Shown here piece after piece: positions 1 through 10,238 of a stretch of 64,000 nucleotides of DNA (positions within the stretch are counted from its first letter, which is position 1; every line of letters starts with the position of its first letter). The DNA is from Telmatactis stephensoni. Its lineage: Eukaryota; Cnidaria; Anthozoa; Actiniaria; Isophelliidae. The translations under genes were made by a program, and so were the position numbers. The stretch is from assembly GCA_029948255.1 (NCBI GenBank), contig JALIZF010001645.1:124001-188000 (forward strand), written 5' to 3'. The notes below the pieces were generated by a model that worked only from the letters and a program-made list of their open reading frames with translations, did no database searches and had not been told where the DNA came from.

Positions 1-235
1 AGCCTTGTGAGACCGGCGCTCGAATATTGTAGTGCTATTTGGGATCCCTTTACTCTCACTAACATTAATAAAGTAGAAATTCTACAAAGTCGTGCTGCAA
101 GATTTACCATGGGCAATTATGATACAATAGATGCTCAGGTGTGTCAATGATGCTCTCAAACCTTGGATGGGCGGCCCCTACAATCTGAATTATAAGCAAA
201 TCGAAACGATAATATACTGCACCAGAGTTAACTCT
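1..235 (+). mobile_element. LINE reverse-transcriptase C-terminal fragment
   Basis: Frame 1 is open from the window edge to a TGA at 148-150 and reads like the thumb/C-terminal part of a non-LTR retrotransposon reverse transcriptase, with the family-typical strings RPALEYCSAIWDP and ILQSRAARF. LINE-like coding sequence continues in shifted frames (LGW motif near 161-170) to about 235, so it is frameshifted and non-functional. The element is cut by the window start. The left breakpoint of the tandem duplication (position 164) lies inside this fragment. Confidence 0.75.
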
Positions 236-554
236 GGTATATATGTATAATCAATCAGATCTGAACTCTCGAGTCCCTTGCCTTCCTTTCCAAAATGCTT
301 GATGACTGATTTCATGTTGCGGTGAGTGATTGATCATGCAAGTTAAACATCAAGTATCGAAATCGAAAGTAACAGGCCTTACGAAGAGAGGTATTTCATG
401 ATTTAAGAATCATTTTTAAAAATCTTATAGACACTCGCTTTGCTTACGCGTCCATTACGTAACTATGGACGCTTTACCTCTTTTTCCGCTTTCCCACAAC
501 TGTGCGCACTCGGTTTACAATTCAAGAATCACTTTATTCTGACCTTTAAGCCCT

Positions 555-815
555 AATTGCCCTATCGCATAATGACGTCACACCAAAACATTCTATTGTT
601 TTGACGCTAAGGATTATGGTCGCCAGAGGGGATCAGAGTGATTGCATATCAAATAAAATGCAGATGAGCAATCACTGATACATGATACATATTAAAACTC
701 GATACATTGAAGTTCTACTTCGAAAAGGAATATTAATAGGTCCCAATTTCCACTGTTTCTGAGCATCTATCCCAAATGTAAACAAACTGTGACGTCATTA
801 TGCGATAGGGCAATT
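555..815. mobile_element. Small inverted-repeat element (MITE), copy 1
   Basis: Inverted arms of about 28 bp (AATTGCCCTATCGCATAATG and its complement, each followed by the CRE-like palindrome TGACGTCA) bound a 261-bp non-coding body. No ORF is present. The same element occurs at 4616-4876 because it lies inside the tandem duplication. Confidence 0.75.
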
Positions 816-1131
816 ACACAACATTACAACTTTTATCCTTTTCAGTTTTCGATGTCACATGGAAATTATACTATGCATGATTGCTTGAAGTTTCAATTAA
901 TCATGTAATTTAATTTGTTCGCTTTTTTTTATGCCGGCCGACCTTTCACTTCATCAAAAATCATTCACTCTCCGCCCCTCGGACTTCTTGCACCTATTCC
1001 CAAACCATGCACGAAATGTATATTTTGCACTTAAACACTCTTATACGCTTTTAAACTACATGATTGAACTTGTTTATAGGTGTAGATTAAATGTGTATAT
1101 GCATATTTGCACAAACATTAATCCTTCAAAA

Positions 1132-1343
1132 CATAGAAGCTGAGACCAAAATGGACATTGGGAAAATAATTTGTTGATTAGATGATTTTAAAGAAGCGCG
1201 TGGACGGTTTCAAACAGTGACTGAGATAAATTCCTGGTATTCCAAACACAATTATGTAGCGAAATCATAGATAAAAAATATGAAAATCCATTACTAGTGG
1301 ATTATTACTAGTGTACTCAGGAGCCATTTCGGTCTCAGCTTCT
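1132..1343. mobile_element. MITE with GAAGCTGAGACC termini, copy 1
   Basis: Inverted ends CATAGAAGCTGAGACC and GGTCTCAGCTTCT, about 210 bp apart, bound an AT-rich body without coding potential. Other members of the family are at 5193-5404 (by duplication) and 17580-17816, and a solo end lies near 9786-9806. Confidence 0.7.
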
Positions 1344-1717
1344 AGCAAAAGACCATAATACTAAGAGAGCGAAACTCCGTATTGATGTCTGTGCGATGCT
1401 CGCGGCGACTAAGGCCATTTTCCGTAATTTCGCCATCGCGCGCGCAAGGCACTTGAGGGGTAGCTAATTCCACCAAGACCTTATTTGAGGTAGTGCTTTG
1501 CTCTCTACTTATAATCTTATGTATTTACCTTCATTACAAGAAAACACTAAAAGGATTTTTTGTTGGCTGTTTCATGGGCAGATAGCCGTATCTGAGATGT
1601 TCTTGGGGCCACATTGACTTTTTGAATTCATCATTTTAGCTTCGGACCATCCCGTAACCCTTACTGCCTGAGTACCATGCAACTCCTCCCCTGGGACGTA
1701 CGCATACCGCGCGGTAT

Positions 1718-4223
1718 CTAGCGTTCTACAGTCTGATACTTCTGATTGTGTTCTTCACATAACCACAGCCATTTGTCAAGCTTGTCCACATACGTACCAA
1801 CCAAAGGACCAAAGTCACGCCCGGTTGCTTTAACCTCTAAGAATTGAGAGAGCTCTTTGCGCTGAAGTCCATCCGATACTCTCAGATCTTTCAGATCGTC
1901 GTTGGGTGAGCCAAGAGTCGTCTTTAGGTGAGGGTACTTGTCAAGGTAGCTGTCAAGAAGACCCTGAAGGTCTTTACGGACGGTTTCTGCTGCACTGGCT
2001 GCTGCTACTCCAGCTTTGCAATGAGGCTCAACAGCAGAAGCTATTTTGAAAGGTGCACCAAGAGCTGAGATGACACGCAGAACCTTACATACTCGCTTGC
2101 CGTATTTCTCGAAAAACTGCTTGGGTTTTCCAACTCGGAATCCAGGAGAAGCCACAAAATGCCATTCACCAGGGCATTCACACAATAGATGGACAGCATA
2201 TCCATCTCTGATGTAGGAGTATACAAAACGGTCCTTTAAAGAAAGACCCTCCAAGTTGATGGGCAACACTGCAAAGACTTTTGGACATTCATGGTCCTCC
2301 AGGGTTTTACTCATGATTCTTGCAGGTTGTCCAACTAATGAAAGAGCAACGTCAGTAAAACTTAGTTTACCTGTCATAATGTCTTTGAGAGTGCCAACAC
2401 TATGACCCTTTGGGCAAAACCCATCACGAGAATAATCCAACTCAAAGGTTGATGGGTCGTGAACCTTCTTCATTTCACATTCTGGACATACTATCAGTTC
2501 TTTGTATGAGATACCGGGATAGCGACGAGATTTTACATCCTTGACGAGGAACCTGATATTTGGCACCATACAACAAGGACTGGAACCTCGTATGGTCACC
2601 TTCAAGGAATTGCTATAGGGCATAAAATCAGGATGTTTCGCGGCCAATCGATTATTTGATTTCCGATATCTAGAAATCAGAAATTGTTGTCGACTGTTTT
2701 TAGATTTCTTGTTTCAGAAAACCAGAAAACTGATTATTTTACCTTTCGAACTTGATTTGAAACTTCAAAAGTACAATTCCAAATATCTCGATTTCCGATT
2801 CCTGTTTTCTGAATCAGGAATCAGAAATCCGATTTCTGATTTCTGTTTTCTGAAAATCAGAAATCAGGAATCGTATTATCTTACCTATACTACAAAAATA
2901 CCCGTGGAGGGGTAGGCCGCTTCACTTCTTACTTCCTGTCAAGAAAACACAGGTAGCCCGGAACTGAAAGGTGACAAAGATGACTTGACGGGGGGAGGGG
3001 TAAAGTTAAGTTATTCATCCCCAGACTTCTCTCGAAACCACGCATAATGTACATACTGATTAACAATGGCCGGCTGACAAGGTCGATTTATTTGATAGTA
3101 AATTTTAGGCCTTAAATGGCAACAAATTCAATGTTTCTTCATGACGAACATTTCGTGGACTTCAACCTAAGCAAGGACTAGCAAGGCCATGAAAAATACG
3201 CCGAGTTAACTAGCCTTGTACACGTATTGAAATGATCATCGACAGAAATGAAATCAGTGACCGTCAAAGTGAATTTGAACACTATTTTTCAGACTACATT
3301 AACATTTTTCAGAGGATAACACATGGTGAATCTGATAGCGAGTTATACGAGGAAGCAGTAATGACCTTTCGCTTGTCACTATATATTGTAGTAGCAACTT
3401 ATCTTACTATCCAGGGTAAATTGATAAAGTCCTCATGCAAAATATTCAAGGAGGATAGATATATACTCAATTCATAATTGCTCCAAAAAAGCTCAAGAAA
3501 CGGTATGCGATTATATTCGGCACGGAATTCAGCACTGATGGCCTGTCATTCTTTAAAACAATTGTCTTGCTTTTACATGTTCTTGCTTAGGTTGAAATCC
3601 ACTAAATGCTTGTCAAGAAAAACATTGAATTTGTTGACATTTAAGGCCTAAAATCCTCCTGATTTAATATCAAATTAATCGCCCTCGTCAGTCGGCCATT
3701 GTTAATCAGTATGTACATTTTGCGTGGTTTCGAGAGAAGTCTGGGGATGAATAACTTAACTTTACCCCTCCCCCCGTCAAGTCATCTTTGTCACCTTTCA
3801 GTTCCGGGCTACCTGTGTTTTCTTGACCGGAAGTAAGAAGTGAAGCGGCCTACCCCTCCACGGGTATTTTTGTAGTATAGGTAAGATAATACGATTCCTG
3901 ATTTCTGATTTTCAGAAAACAGAAATCAGAAATCGGATTTCTGATTCCTGATTCAGAAAACAGGAATCGGAAATCGAGATATTTGGAATTGTACTTTTGA
4001 AGTTTCAAATCAAGTTCGAAAGGTAAAATAATCAGTTTTCTGGTTTTCTGAAACAAGAAATCTAAAAACAGTCGACAACAATTTCTGATTTCTAGATATC
4101 GGAAATCAAATAATCGATTGGCCGCGAAACATCCTGATTCATAAGCTCCAAATGGATTCTGTGGCAAGACATTCCTTGGTGTTCGTCATTGCTGTCGCTC
4201 TCAACAGCTCTCTTCAGGTATTC
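1718..4223 (-). pseudogene. Truncated Roco pseudogene (C-terminal third only)
   Basis: The minus strand from 2625 to 1718 encodes the C-terminal ~300 residues of the intact Roco protein at 5779-9585 almost unchanged, including the CPEC...CPKGH zinc-site candidate and the native stop. Upstream the frame is broken by the foldback element at 2626-4139. A further 79 bp of gene sequence follows at 4145-4223 and ends at the duplication junction. The GTPase, LRR, ROC and COR parts are absent. The terminal repeat of the inserted element happens to supply an in-frame ATG (2645-2647), giving a 309-codon ORF that starts MAAKHPDF before joining the Roco sequence. Whether it is transcribed cannot be told; no promoter is visible. 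High identity to the parent argues for a young pseudogene rather than a conserved short gene. Confidence 0.88.
2626..4139. mobile_element. Foldback transposon, 5-bp target duplication
   Basis: A 1514-bp element whose two halves are inverted copies of each other over roughly 500 bp, beginning AATCAGGATGTTTCGCGGCC and ending with the complement. It is flanked by the direct repeat CATAA (2621-2625 and 4140-4144), and the uninterrupted site with one CATAA is at 6682-6686. The arms contain many short GAAATCAG/CTGATTTC repeats. No transposase is encoded; the short ORFs inside are shadows of the arms. The superfamily is not recognised. Confidence 0.92.
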
Positions 4224-4615
4224 CTGGATGGGCGGCCCCTACAATCTGAATTATAAGCAAATCGAAACGATAATATACTGCACCAGAGTTAACTCTGGTA
4301 TATATGTATAATCAATCAGATCTGAACTCTCGAGTCCCTTGCCTTCCTTTCCAAAATGCTTGATGACTGATTTCATGTTGCGGTGAGTGATTGATCATGC
4401 AAGTTAAACATCAAGTATCGAAATCGAAAGTAACAGGCCTTACGAAGAGAGGTATTTCATGATTTAAGAATCATTTTTAAAAATCTTATAGACACTCGCT
4501 TTGCTTACGCGTCCATTACGTAACTATGGACGCTTTACCTCTTTTTCCGCTTTCCTGCAACTGTGCGCACTCGGTTTACAATTCAAGAATCACTTTATTC
4601 TGACCTTTAAGCCCT

Positions 4616-4876
4616 AATTGCCCTATCGCATAATGACGTCACACCAAAACATTCTATTGTTTTGACGCTAAGGATTATGGTCGCCAGAGGGGATCAGAGT
4701 GATTGCATAACAAATGAAATGCAGATGAGCAATCACTGATACATGATACATATTAAAACTCGATACATTGAAGTTCTACTTCGAAAAGGAATATTAATAG
4801 GTCCCAATTTCCACTGTTTCTGAGCATCTATCCCAAATGTAAACAAACTGTGACGTCATTATGCGATAGGGCAATT
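4616..4876. mobile_element. Small inverted-repeat element (MITE), duplicated copy
   Basis: Copy of the element at 555-815 carried by the tandem duplication, with the same arms and TGACGTCA sites. Confidence 0.75.
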
Positions 4877-5192
4877 ACACAACATTACAACTTTTATCCT
4901 TTTCAGTTTTCGATGTCACATGGAAATTATACTGTGCATGATTGCTTGAAGTTTCAATTAATCATGTAATTTAATTTGTTCGCTTTTTTTTATGCCGGCC
5001 GACCTTTCACTTCATCAAAAATCATTCACTCTCCGCCCCTCGGACTTCTTGCACCTATTCCCAAACCATGCACGAAATGTATATTTTGCACTTAAACACT
5101 CTTATACGCTTTTAAACTACATGATTGAACTTGTTTATAGGTGTAGATTAAATGTGTATATGCATATTTGCACAAACATTAACCCTTCAAAA

Positions 5193-5404
5193 CATAGAAG
5201 CTGAGACCAAAATGGACATTGGGAAAATAATTTGTTGATTAGATGATTTTAAAGAAGCGCGTGGACGGTTTCAAACAGTGACTGAGATAAATTCCTGGTA
5301 TTCCAAACACAATTATGTAGCGAAATCATAGATAAAAAATATGAAAATCCATTACTAGTGGATTATTACTAGTGTACTCAGGAGCCATTTCGGTCTCAGC
5401 TTCT
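5193..5404. mobile_element. MITE with GAAGCTGAGACC termini, duplicated copy
   Basis: Copy of 1132-1343 inside the right unit of the tandem duplication, with the same inverted ends. Confidence 0.7.
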
Positions 5405-5778
5405 AGCAAAAGACCATAATACTAAGAGAGCGAAACTCCGTATTGATGTCTGTGCGATGCTCGCGGCGACTAAGGCCATTTTCCGTAATTTCGCCATCGC
5501 GCGCGCAAGGCACTTGAGGGGTAGCTAATTCCACCAAGACCTTATTTGAGGTAGTGCTTTGCTCTCTACTTATAATCTTATGTATTTACCTTCATTACAA
5601 GAAAACACTAAAAAGATTTTTTGTTGGCTGTTTCATGGGCAGATAGCCGTATCTGAGATGTTCTTGGGGCCACATTGACTTTTTGAATTCATCATTTTAG
5701 CTTCGGACCATCCCGTAACCCTTACTGCCTGAGTACCATGCAACTCCTCCCCTGGGCCGTACGCATACCGCGCGGTAT

Positions 5779-8700
5779 CTAGCGTTCTACAGTCTGATAC
5801 TTCTGATTGTGTTCTTCACATAACCACAGCCATTTGTCAAGCTTGTCCACATACGTACCAACCAAAGGACCAAAGTCACGCCCGGTTGCTTTAACCTCTA
5901 AGAATTGAGAGAGCTCTTTGCGCTGAAGTCCGTCCGATACTCTCAGATCTTTCAGATCGTCGTTGGGTGAGCCAAGAGTCGTCTTTAGGTGAGGGTACTT
6001 GTCAAGGTAGCTGTCAAGAAGACCCTGAAGGTCTTTACGGACGGTTTCTGCTGCACTGGCTGCTGCTACTCCAGCTTTGCAATGAGGCTCAACAGCAGAA
6101 GCTATTTTGAAAGGTGCACCAAGAGCTGAGATGACACGCAGAACCTTACATACTCGCTTGCCGTATTTCTCGAAAAACTGCTTGGGTTTTCCAACTCGGA
6201 ATCCAGGAGAAGCCACAAAATGCCATTCACCAGGGCATTCACACAATAGATGGACAGCATATCCATCTCTGATGTAGGAGTATACAAAACGGTCCTTTAA
6301 AGAAAGACCCTCCAAGTTGATGGGCAACACTGCAAAGACTTTTGGACATTCATGGTCCTCCAGGGTTTTACTCATGATTCTTGCAGGTTGTCCAACTAAT
6401 GAAAGAGCAACGTCAGTAAAACTTAGTTTACCTGTCATAATGTCTTTGAGAGTGCCAACACTATGACCCTTTGGGCAAAACCCATCACGAGAATAATCCA
6501 ACTCAAAGGTTGATGGGTCGTGAACCTTCTTCATTTCACATTCTGGACATACTATCAGTTCTTTGTATGAGATACCGGGATAGCGACGAGATTTTACATC
6601 CTTGACGAGGAACCTGATATTTGGCACCATACAACAAGGACTGGAACCTCGTATGGTCACCTTCAAGGAATTGCTATAGGGCATAAGCTCCAAATGGATT
6701 CTGTGGCAAGACATTCCTTGGTGTTCGTCATTGCTGTCGCTCTCAACAGCTCTCTTCAGGTATTCTTCTTTGTGAAAATCGCACATTCCATGCTCTTTAG
6801 TGATGTACACCACATTGAAGCGATAGTAAAGAGGCTGCACATCGGAGGCAAAGGACTCGCGCTTATTGTTGATGGCAACAATCAAATCTGGAAAAAATGA
6901 TGGCGGCACAAAACTGAACAAGAACAAAAGGCTCGTTTGCCTTTCATCCAGTTTGGGAAATGGTGGCCACAATTCTCGATCTGGCCATCCAACAGTCAGT
7001 CTGCTGGGGAACAATTCTTCCATCTCTGAGATGCTAAAACACAAACCCACATTTCTAAACAGACTGATAAGTTTGAAACGGTTTTCCTCATCCATGTCGA
7101 CCCATAGTTGAGGTAGTTTTGAATGATCCAACACACCATCACAAATAACGTCTGGACTTGAACGATAGGAGATAAGCGTTCGAAGCTGATTGGAAAGCCA
7201 TTGAGGATCCAGAATGAAGACGTCTTTCATTTCAGTTATGTCTTCATACCAGAGAAAGTCGCCTTGTGAGTGAAAAAATCGCAACATGACTACAATCGAA
7301 GTGTGGCTTGTAATTCCTACTTCATGTGCAAAATCACAGACCAGAGATAATGGCATAAGAGGCTGCCTTTTCAATTCTTCATCCTCTGATAGCTTTATCG
7401 TCACATAGGAACGAAATAATAACCATTTTCTTGGTACCATTTCATTTCCCGTGAGCTTCTTCAGACTGTTAATTGAGAATTCCACCTTTTCTTCAAGGCT
7501 TCTAATGTTCTTGTTCGTGATACCACTTACTTCATGGTAACTTAGGATGTGGGGAATGCATGATGGAGTAGAAGTGCTTCCAGTCGAATTGCCCGAGGCA
7601 ATTGTCAATTCATCGGAAAACTTGTCAGGATTACAAAGCAGACATTCTTCATAAGTATCACCATGGAATGAATCAAGATGCTGTTGGCGATATTTACCGA
7701 CTATTTCACACAACAAAGCACGTATTCTTGCAAGTACTTCTGAGCTTAATATCCGGTGATCGACGTGGGTGCCAACAATAATGACATAGGAGTGCACATC
7801 TTGACAAGCAATTGTCCGCAGCCAAAGCTCAAGTCTGCACAATTGATCAACTACTCGAAGATCTTTGCTGACTGAAAAATGACTTAAATTAAAAACCACT
7901 AAATGAAGACAATAGGGAGAGAAAAACAGGCTGTGTGTATTCAGATATTCAACATCGCCAGCAAGGTCATATACTTTACAGTCACTCTCACCCATTTGAA
8001 TAACTGATATCTCTACACCATCAGTCTTGGGGGCTGAAGTAGTTTGCCGTAGCCATCGGGACATAGGGCTACGTTTCAAGCTTTTGATGAGGGTACTTTT
8101 ACCAACACCTTCCTGACCAACGACCATCAACTTAGCTTCTTTGTTCTCTACCGCCTCTTCTTGAACTGCTTTCAAGTATTGAACAATGTCTTGGGCCGAC
8201 TTCTTTAGCACTTGTGATGGTGGGAAAACTATTTTGTCTTGATCAAACAGTAGCTTATCGAGCTTCTGGAGATTACCAAGGGCGGTTGGAAGTCTTGTAA
8301 TGTCATTACAAGTAACATCCAAAAACTGCAACTGACTCAAGGTACCTATTACCTGAGAGACCTTTGTTGTTTCCGCATGGCACTTCTTCAGCACAAGATG
8401 TTTTAACGAATTGACTACACATGATGGGAATGTCAGAGTGGTAAAATCAACTTCAGTACTGACAATGATTAAATGTTCTAAACCATTTGATAATGCATGT
8501 AGGAAGTTCAGCGACAGCGTTCCAGTGCAACTTATAATAACCAAACTTCGAACAGTGACTGGAGCATGTGAAAGAATAAACTCTGAAATAGCTGAGCAAT
8601 CTTGTTGGACAAAATACATTGAAGATGTCTTTCTTTTATCGAAATTCCATGTACAATCTCGAATATGATCGCGGGCTTCATGTGCAAGCTCATCAGTAGA

Positions 8701-9585
8701 ACACCATAAACAACTTGCCTTTGAGTACTTTTTTGTTATATCTTCAATGTTAAGAATTCCGCTTGCTAATTGAACGATATCAACTTCTAGATTTCTGTAA
8801 AAACAAAAATGATAAGTATCTACCCAGTTACGAAACACTGATTGTGATGCAACATCAAACAAATGCTTGTCAAGAGATTCTAGTTGATTTATCAGCATTG
8901 GGTCCAGTGTGGAGGAAATGTTTTTCATTTCGTAGGTACAGGTATTCAGAATTTCAAATATCTTATGTTCCAAACCTTTATGGTCTAAATTTGCAAATGA
9001 TGCACTTTTAAGTAACAAATGTTTTAAACCACCATTAGCAATTCCTCGATAACCCTTGTTAAAAGTGGCACGGACTGCCTCTTTGAATACCTCGTCGACA
9101 GTTTGTTGATCTAGAGGCGAGGAACACTCGACATATTTCACGACTCCAACTAAATGAGCTAGCGTTTCACCAAATTCCAAAGGAAAGAGACGGGATGACC
9201 TATCTTGACTAGAGTCACCTGTGAATCCAACCAAGAGAATTGGTTTGTCTGGATACTTCTTTTTAAGGTATGGAATCCTTTCCTTTAGAACCTCTTCGAG
9301 AGTTTCTGGGTTGTTCATTGTGAAAAACTCAACGATGACATCGGCCTTCCTGTAATACATTTGAGAGTAAAATGGAGTTTTGATTCCTCCTCCATACAAG
9401 TCCCAGATAATTGTTTCAAAAGAACTGCCATTTTCAAAAAGACATCGCTCAGCACGATGCCCAAGCCGTCCCGCTAACAATGTTGGTTTAGAATCATTTT
9501 CAAATAAATGCAAGAAAAACGCGGTTTTCCCTGTACCAACTGGTCCATCAAGAACAATGTTCAATTTTTTTTCAGCAGTTGACAT
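5779..9585 (-). CDS. Roco protein A: Rho-like GTPase, LRR, ROC-COR, zinc-site candidate
   Basis: A single-exon ORF of 1268 aa in the Roco family, whose ROC-COR tandem acts as a GTP-regulated dimer in cytosolic signalling; no kinase domain is present, so it is MFHAS1-like rather than LRRK-like. Residues ~5-185 resemble Rho GTPases: P-loop GPVGTGKT (14-21), switch II WDLYG (61-65), the Rho-like stretch FFTMNNPETLEE, but FTGD (121-124) where T/NKxD is expected, and ECSS (153-156). Leucine-rich repeats span ~340-460. The ROC domain (~485-680) has P-loop GQEGVGKST (490-498), DLAG (540-543) and THVD (606-609), as in LRRK-type G4. COR follows to ~960 with LDPQWL. C1013, C1016, C1037 and H1041 form a likely zinc site, followed by a ~200-residue C-terminal region I do not recognise. 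The first ATG of the frame is used. A pyrimidine-rich 3' splice site lies 63 bp upstream, so a 5' leader intron is likely. Paralog of 18716-22522. Ligand and partners unknown. Confidence 0.92.
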   Translation of the reverse strand: MSTAEKKLNIVLDGPVGTGKTAFFLHLFENDSKPTLLAGRLGHRAERCLFENGSSFETIIWDLYGGGIKTPFYSQMYYRKADVIVEFFTMNNPETLEEVLKERIPYLKKKYPDKPILLVGFTGDSSQDRSSRLFPLEFGETLAHLVGVVKYVECSSPLDQQTVDEVFKEAVRATFNKGYRGIANGGLKHLLLKSASFANLDHKGLEHKIFEILNTCTYEMKNISSTLDPMLINQLESLDKHLFDVASQSVFRNWVDTYHFCFYRNLEVDIVQLASGILNIEDITKKYSKASCLWCSTDELAHEARDHIRDCTWNFDKRKTSSMYFVQQDCSAISEFILSHAPVTVRSLVIISCTGTLSLNFLHALSNGLEHLIIVSTEVDFTTLTFPSCVVNSLKHLVLKKCHAETTKVSQVIGTLSQLQFLDVTCNDITRLPTALGNLQKLDKLLFDQDKIVFPPSQVLKKSAQDIVQYLKAVQEEAVENKEAKLMVVGQEGVGKSTLIKSLKRSPMSRWLRQTTSAPKTDGVEISVIQMGESDCKVYDLAGDVEYLNTHSLFFSPYCLHLVVFNLSHFSVSKDLRVVDQLCRLELWLRTIACQDVHSYVIIVGTHVDHRILSSEVLARIRALLCEIVGKYRQQHLDSFHGDTYEECLLCNPDKFSDELTIASGNSTGSTSTPSCIPHILSYHEVSGITNKNIRSLEEKVEFSINSLKKLTGNEMVPRKWLLFRSYVTIKLSEDEELKRQPLMPLSLVCDFAHEVGITSHTSIVVMLRFFHSQGDFLWYEDITEMKDVFILDPQWLSNQLRTLISYRSSPDVICDGVLDHSKLPQLWVDMDEENRFKLISLFRNVGLCFSISEMEELFPSRLTVGWPDRELWPPFPKLDERQTSLLFLFSFVPPSFFPDLIVAINNKRESFASDVQPLYYRFNVVYITKEHGMCDFHKEEYLKRAVESDSNDEHQGMSCHRIHLELMPYSNSLKVTIRGSSPCCMVPNIRFLVKDVKSRRYPGISYKELIVCPECEMKKVHDPSTFELDYSRDGFCPKGHSVGTLKDIMTGKLSFTDVALSLVGQPARIMSKTLEDHECPKVFAVLPINLEGLSLKDRFVYSYIRDGYAVHLLCECPGEWHFVASPGFRVGKPKQFFEKYGKRVCKVLRVISALGAPFKIASAVEPHCKAGVAAASAAETVRKDLQGLLDSYLDKYPHLKTTLGSPNDDLKDLRVSDGLQRKELSQFLEVKATGRDFGPLVGTYVDKLDKWLWLCEEHNQKYQTVER

Positions 9586-9647
9586 CTCTCAATACATCGT
9601 CAGGTTTTTCAAACCTTCTATCCAATTAGTTGCTTCATTTAGATCTC

Positions 9648-9663
9648 CTATAAAGATAAAGAA
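9648..9663 (-). other. Putative 3' splice site in the leader of Roco A
   Basis: On the minus strand a pyrimidine-rich tract TTCTTTATCTTTATAG ends 63 bp before the start codon. This fits an intron in the 5' leader, as also suggested for the paralog. A tiny uORF (ATGAAGCAACTA...TAG) lies in the leader. RNA evidence would be needed to confirm. Confidence 0.45.
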
Positions 9664-9813
9664 TGATAGGATACAATCTGGTTTGTGCGTAGATGCAACA
9701 TTACTAATATTATATTTATTGGTTTAGCTTTACATTCTTGTTGTATATAGCCAGTCAATTGAAGAAACGTTGTCGGGTCTAAAAACATAGAACCTGAGAC
9801 CGAAATGGTGCAT

Positions 9814-9982
9814 GGGATGTCAATAATTATATTCTGATATATTCTTATATTCATTTTAAGCTGTAATCGATAAAAAAGCGAAGCCAAACGGCCCGCCAAC
9901 CCAGGTCCTGAACATGCCTTTGGCATTTTGCATCGAAGGCAAAGCGTAAATGAATAAATCAGAATATAATTATTGACATCCC
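9814..9982. mobile_element. Small inverted-repeat element
   Basis: Inverted ends GGGATGTCAATAATTATATT and complement, 169 bp overall, with no coding content. It sits directly beside a solo GAACCTGAGACCGAAATGG end (9790-9808) of the MITE family at 17580-17816, suggesting nested insertion. Confidence 0.65.
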
Positions 9983-10019
9983 AAGCAACGATTTTATTGC
10001 TACGCGCCCAACATTATTA

Positions 10020-10238
10020 CAGCAAAAATCGCTGCATCGCGACCTCCAACTTCGGTAAGATTTTTGTCTTTCCTGATCCGTCAATCATTCTTGGGGGCGG
10101 AGCTTTCACGAAATCGTTCAGTGATTGGTTGATTTGAAAGAAGCTCCGCCCCCAAAGTGATTGACGACGGCTCAGAAAAACCCAAAATCAAAACAAAATT
10201 TGCAATTTGCTGGTCGCGATGCAACGCGATTTTGGCTG
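10020..10238. mobile_element. Small inverted-repeat element
   Basis: Outer arms CGCTGCATCGCGACC and GGTCGCGATGCAACGCG, plus inner arms with GGGGGCGGAGCTT and AAGCTCCGCCCCC, make a 219-bp hairpin-forming unit. The GGTCGCGATGCAA end recurs near 52700, so the family is dispersed. Confidence 0.65.

Larger units (their letters stand above)
164..4224. repeat. Tandem duplication, left unit
   Basis: This 4061-bp block repeats in the same orientation at 4225-6765, with a constant offset of 4061 until the foldback insertion. It covers a LINE scrap, two small inverted-repeat elements, the 3' flank of a Roco gene and the gene's C-terminal coding part. Outside the inserted 1514-bp element I count only about eight substitutions in roughly 2.5 kb, so the duplication is recent. 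The junction is at 4223-4225, where the gene sequence ending TATTC meets the LINE sequence TGGATGGGCGG. Confidence 0.93.
4225..6765. repeat. Tandem duplication, right unit
   Basis: This is the second copy of the unit at 164-4224, without the foldback element. It runs directly into the intact Roco gene, so this copy carries the native 3' end and flank of that gene. The empty insertion site of the foldback element is at 6682-6686. Confidence 0.93.

Noticed and set aside
931..1143. 70-codon ORF present twice (931-1143 and 4992-5204)
   Set aside because: It is duplicated only because it lies in the tandem duplication; composition is not protein-like and part overlaps a MITE.
3850..4167. 105-codon frame and its mirror at 2709-2915
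   Set aside because: Both are the two arms of the foldback element read in opposite directions.
6102..6287. 61-codon frame found in all three Roco copies (also 2041-2226 and 19039-19224)
   Set aside because: An out-of-frame shadow of the highly conserved Roco C-terminal coding sequence on the same strand.
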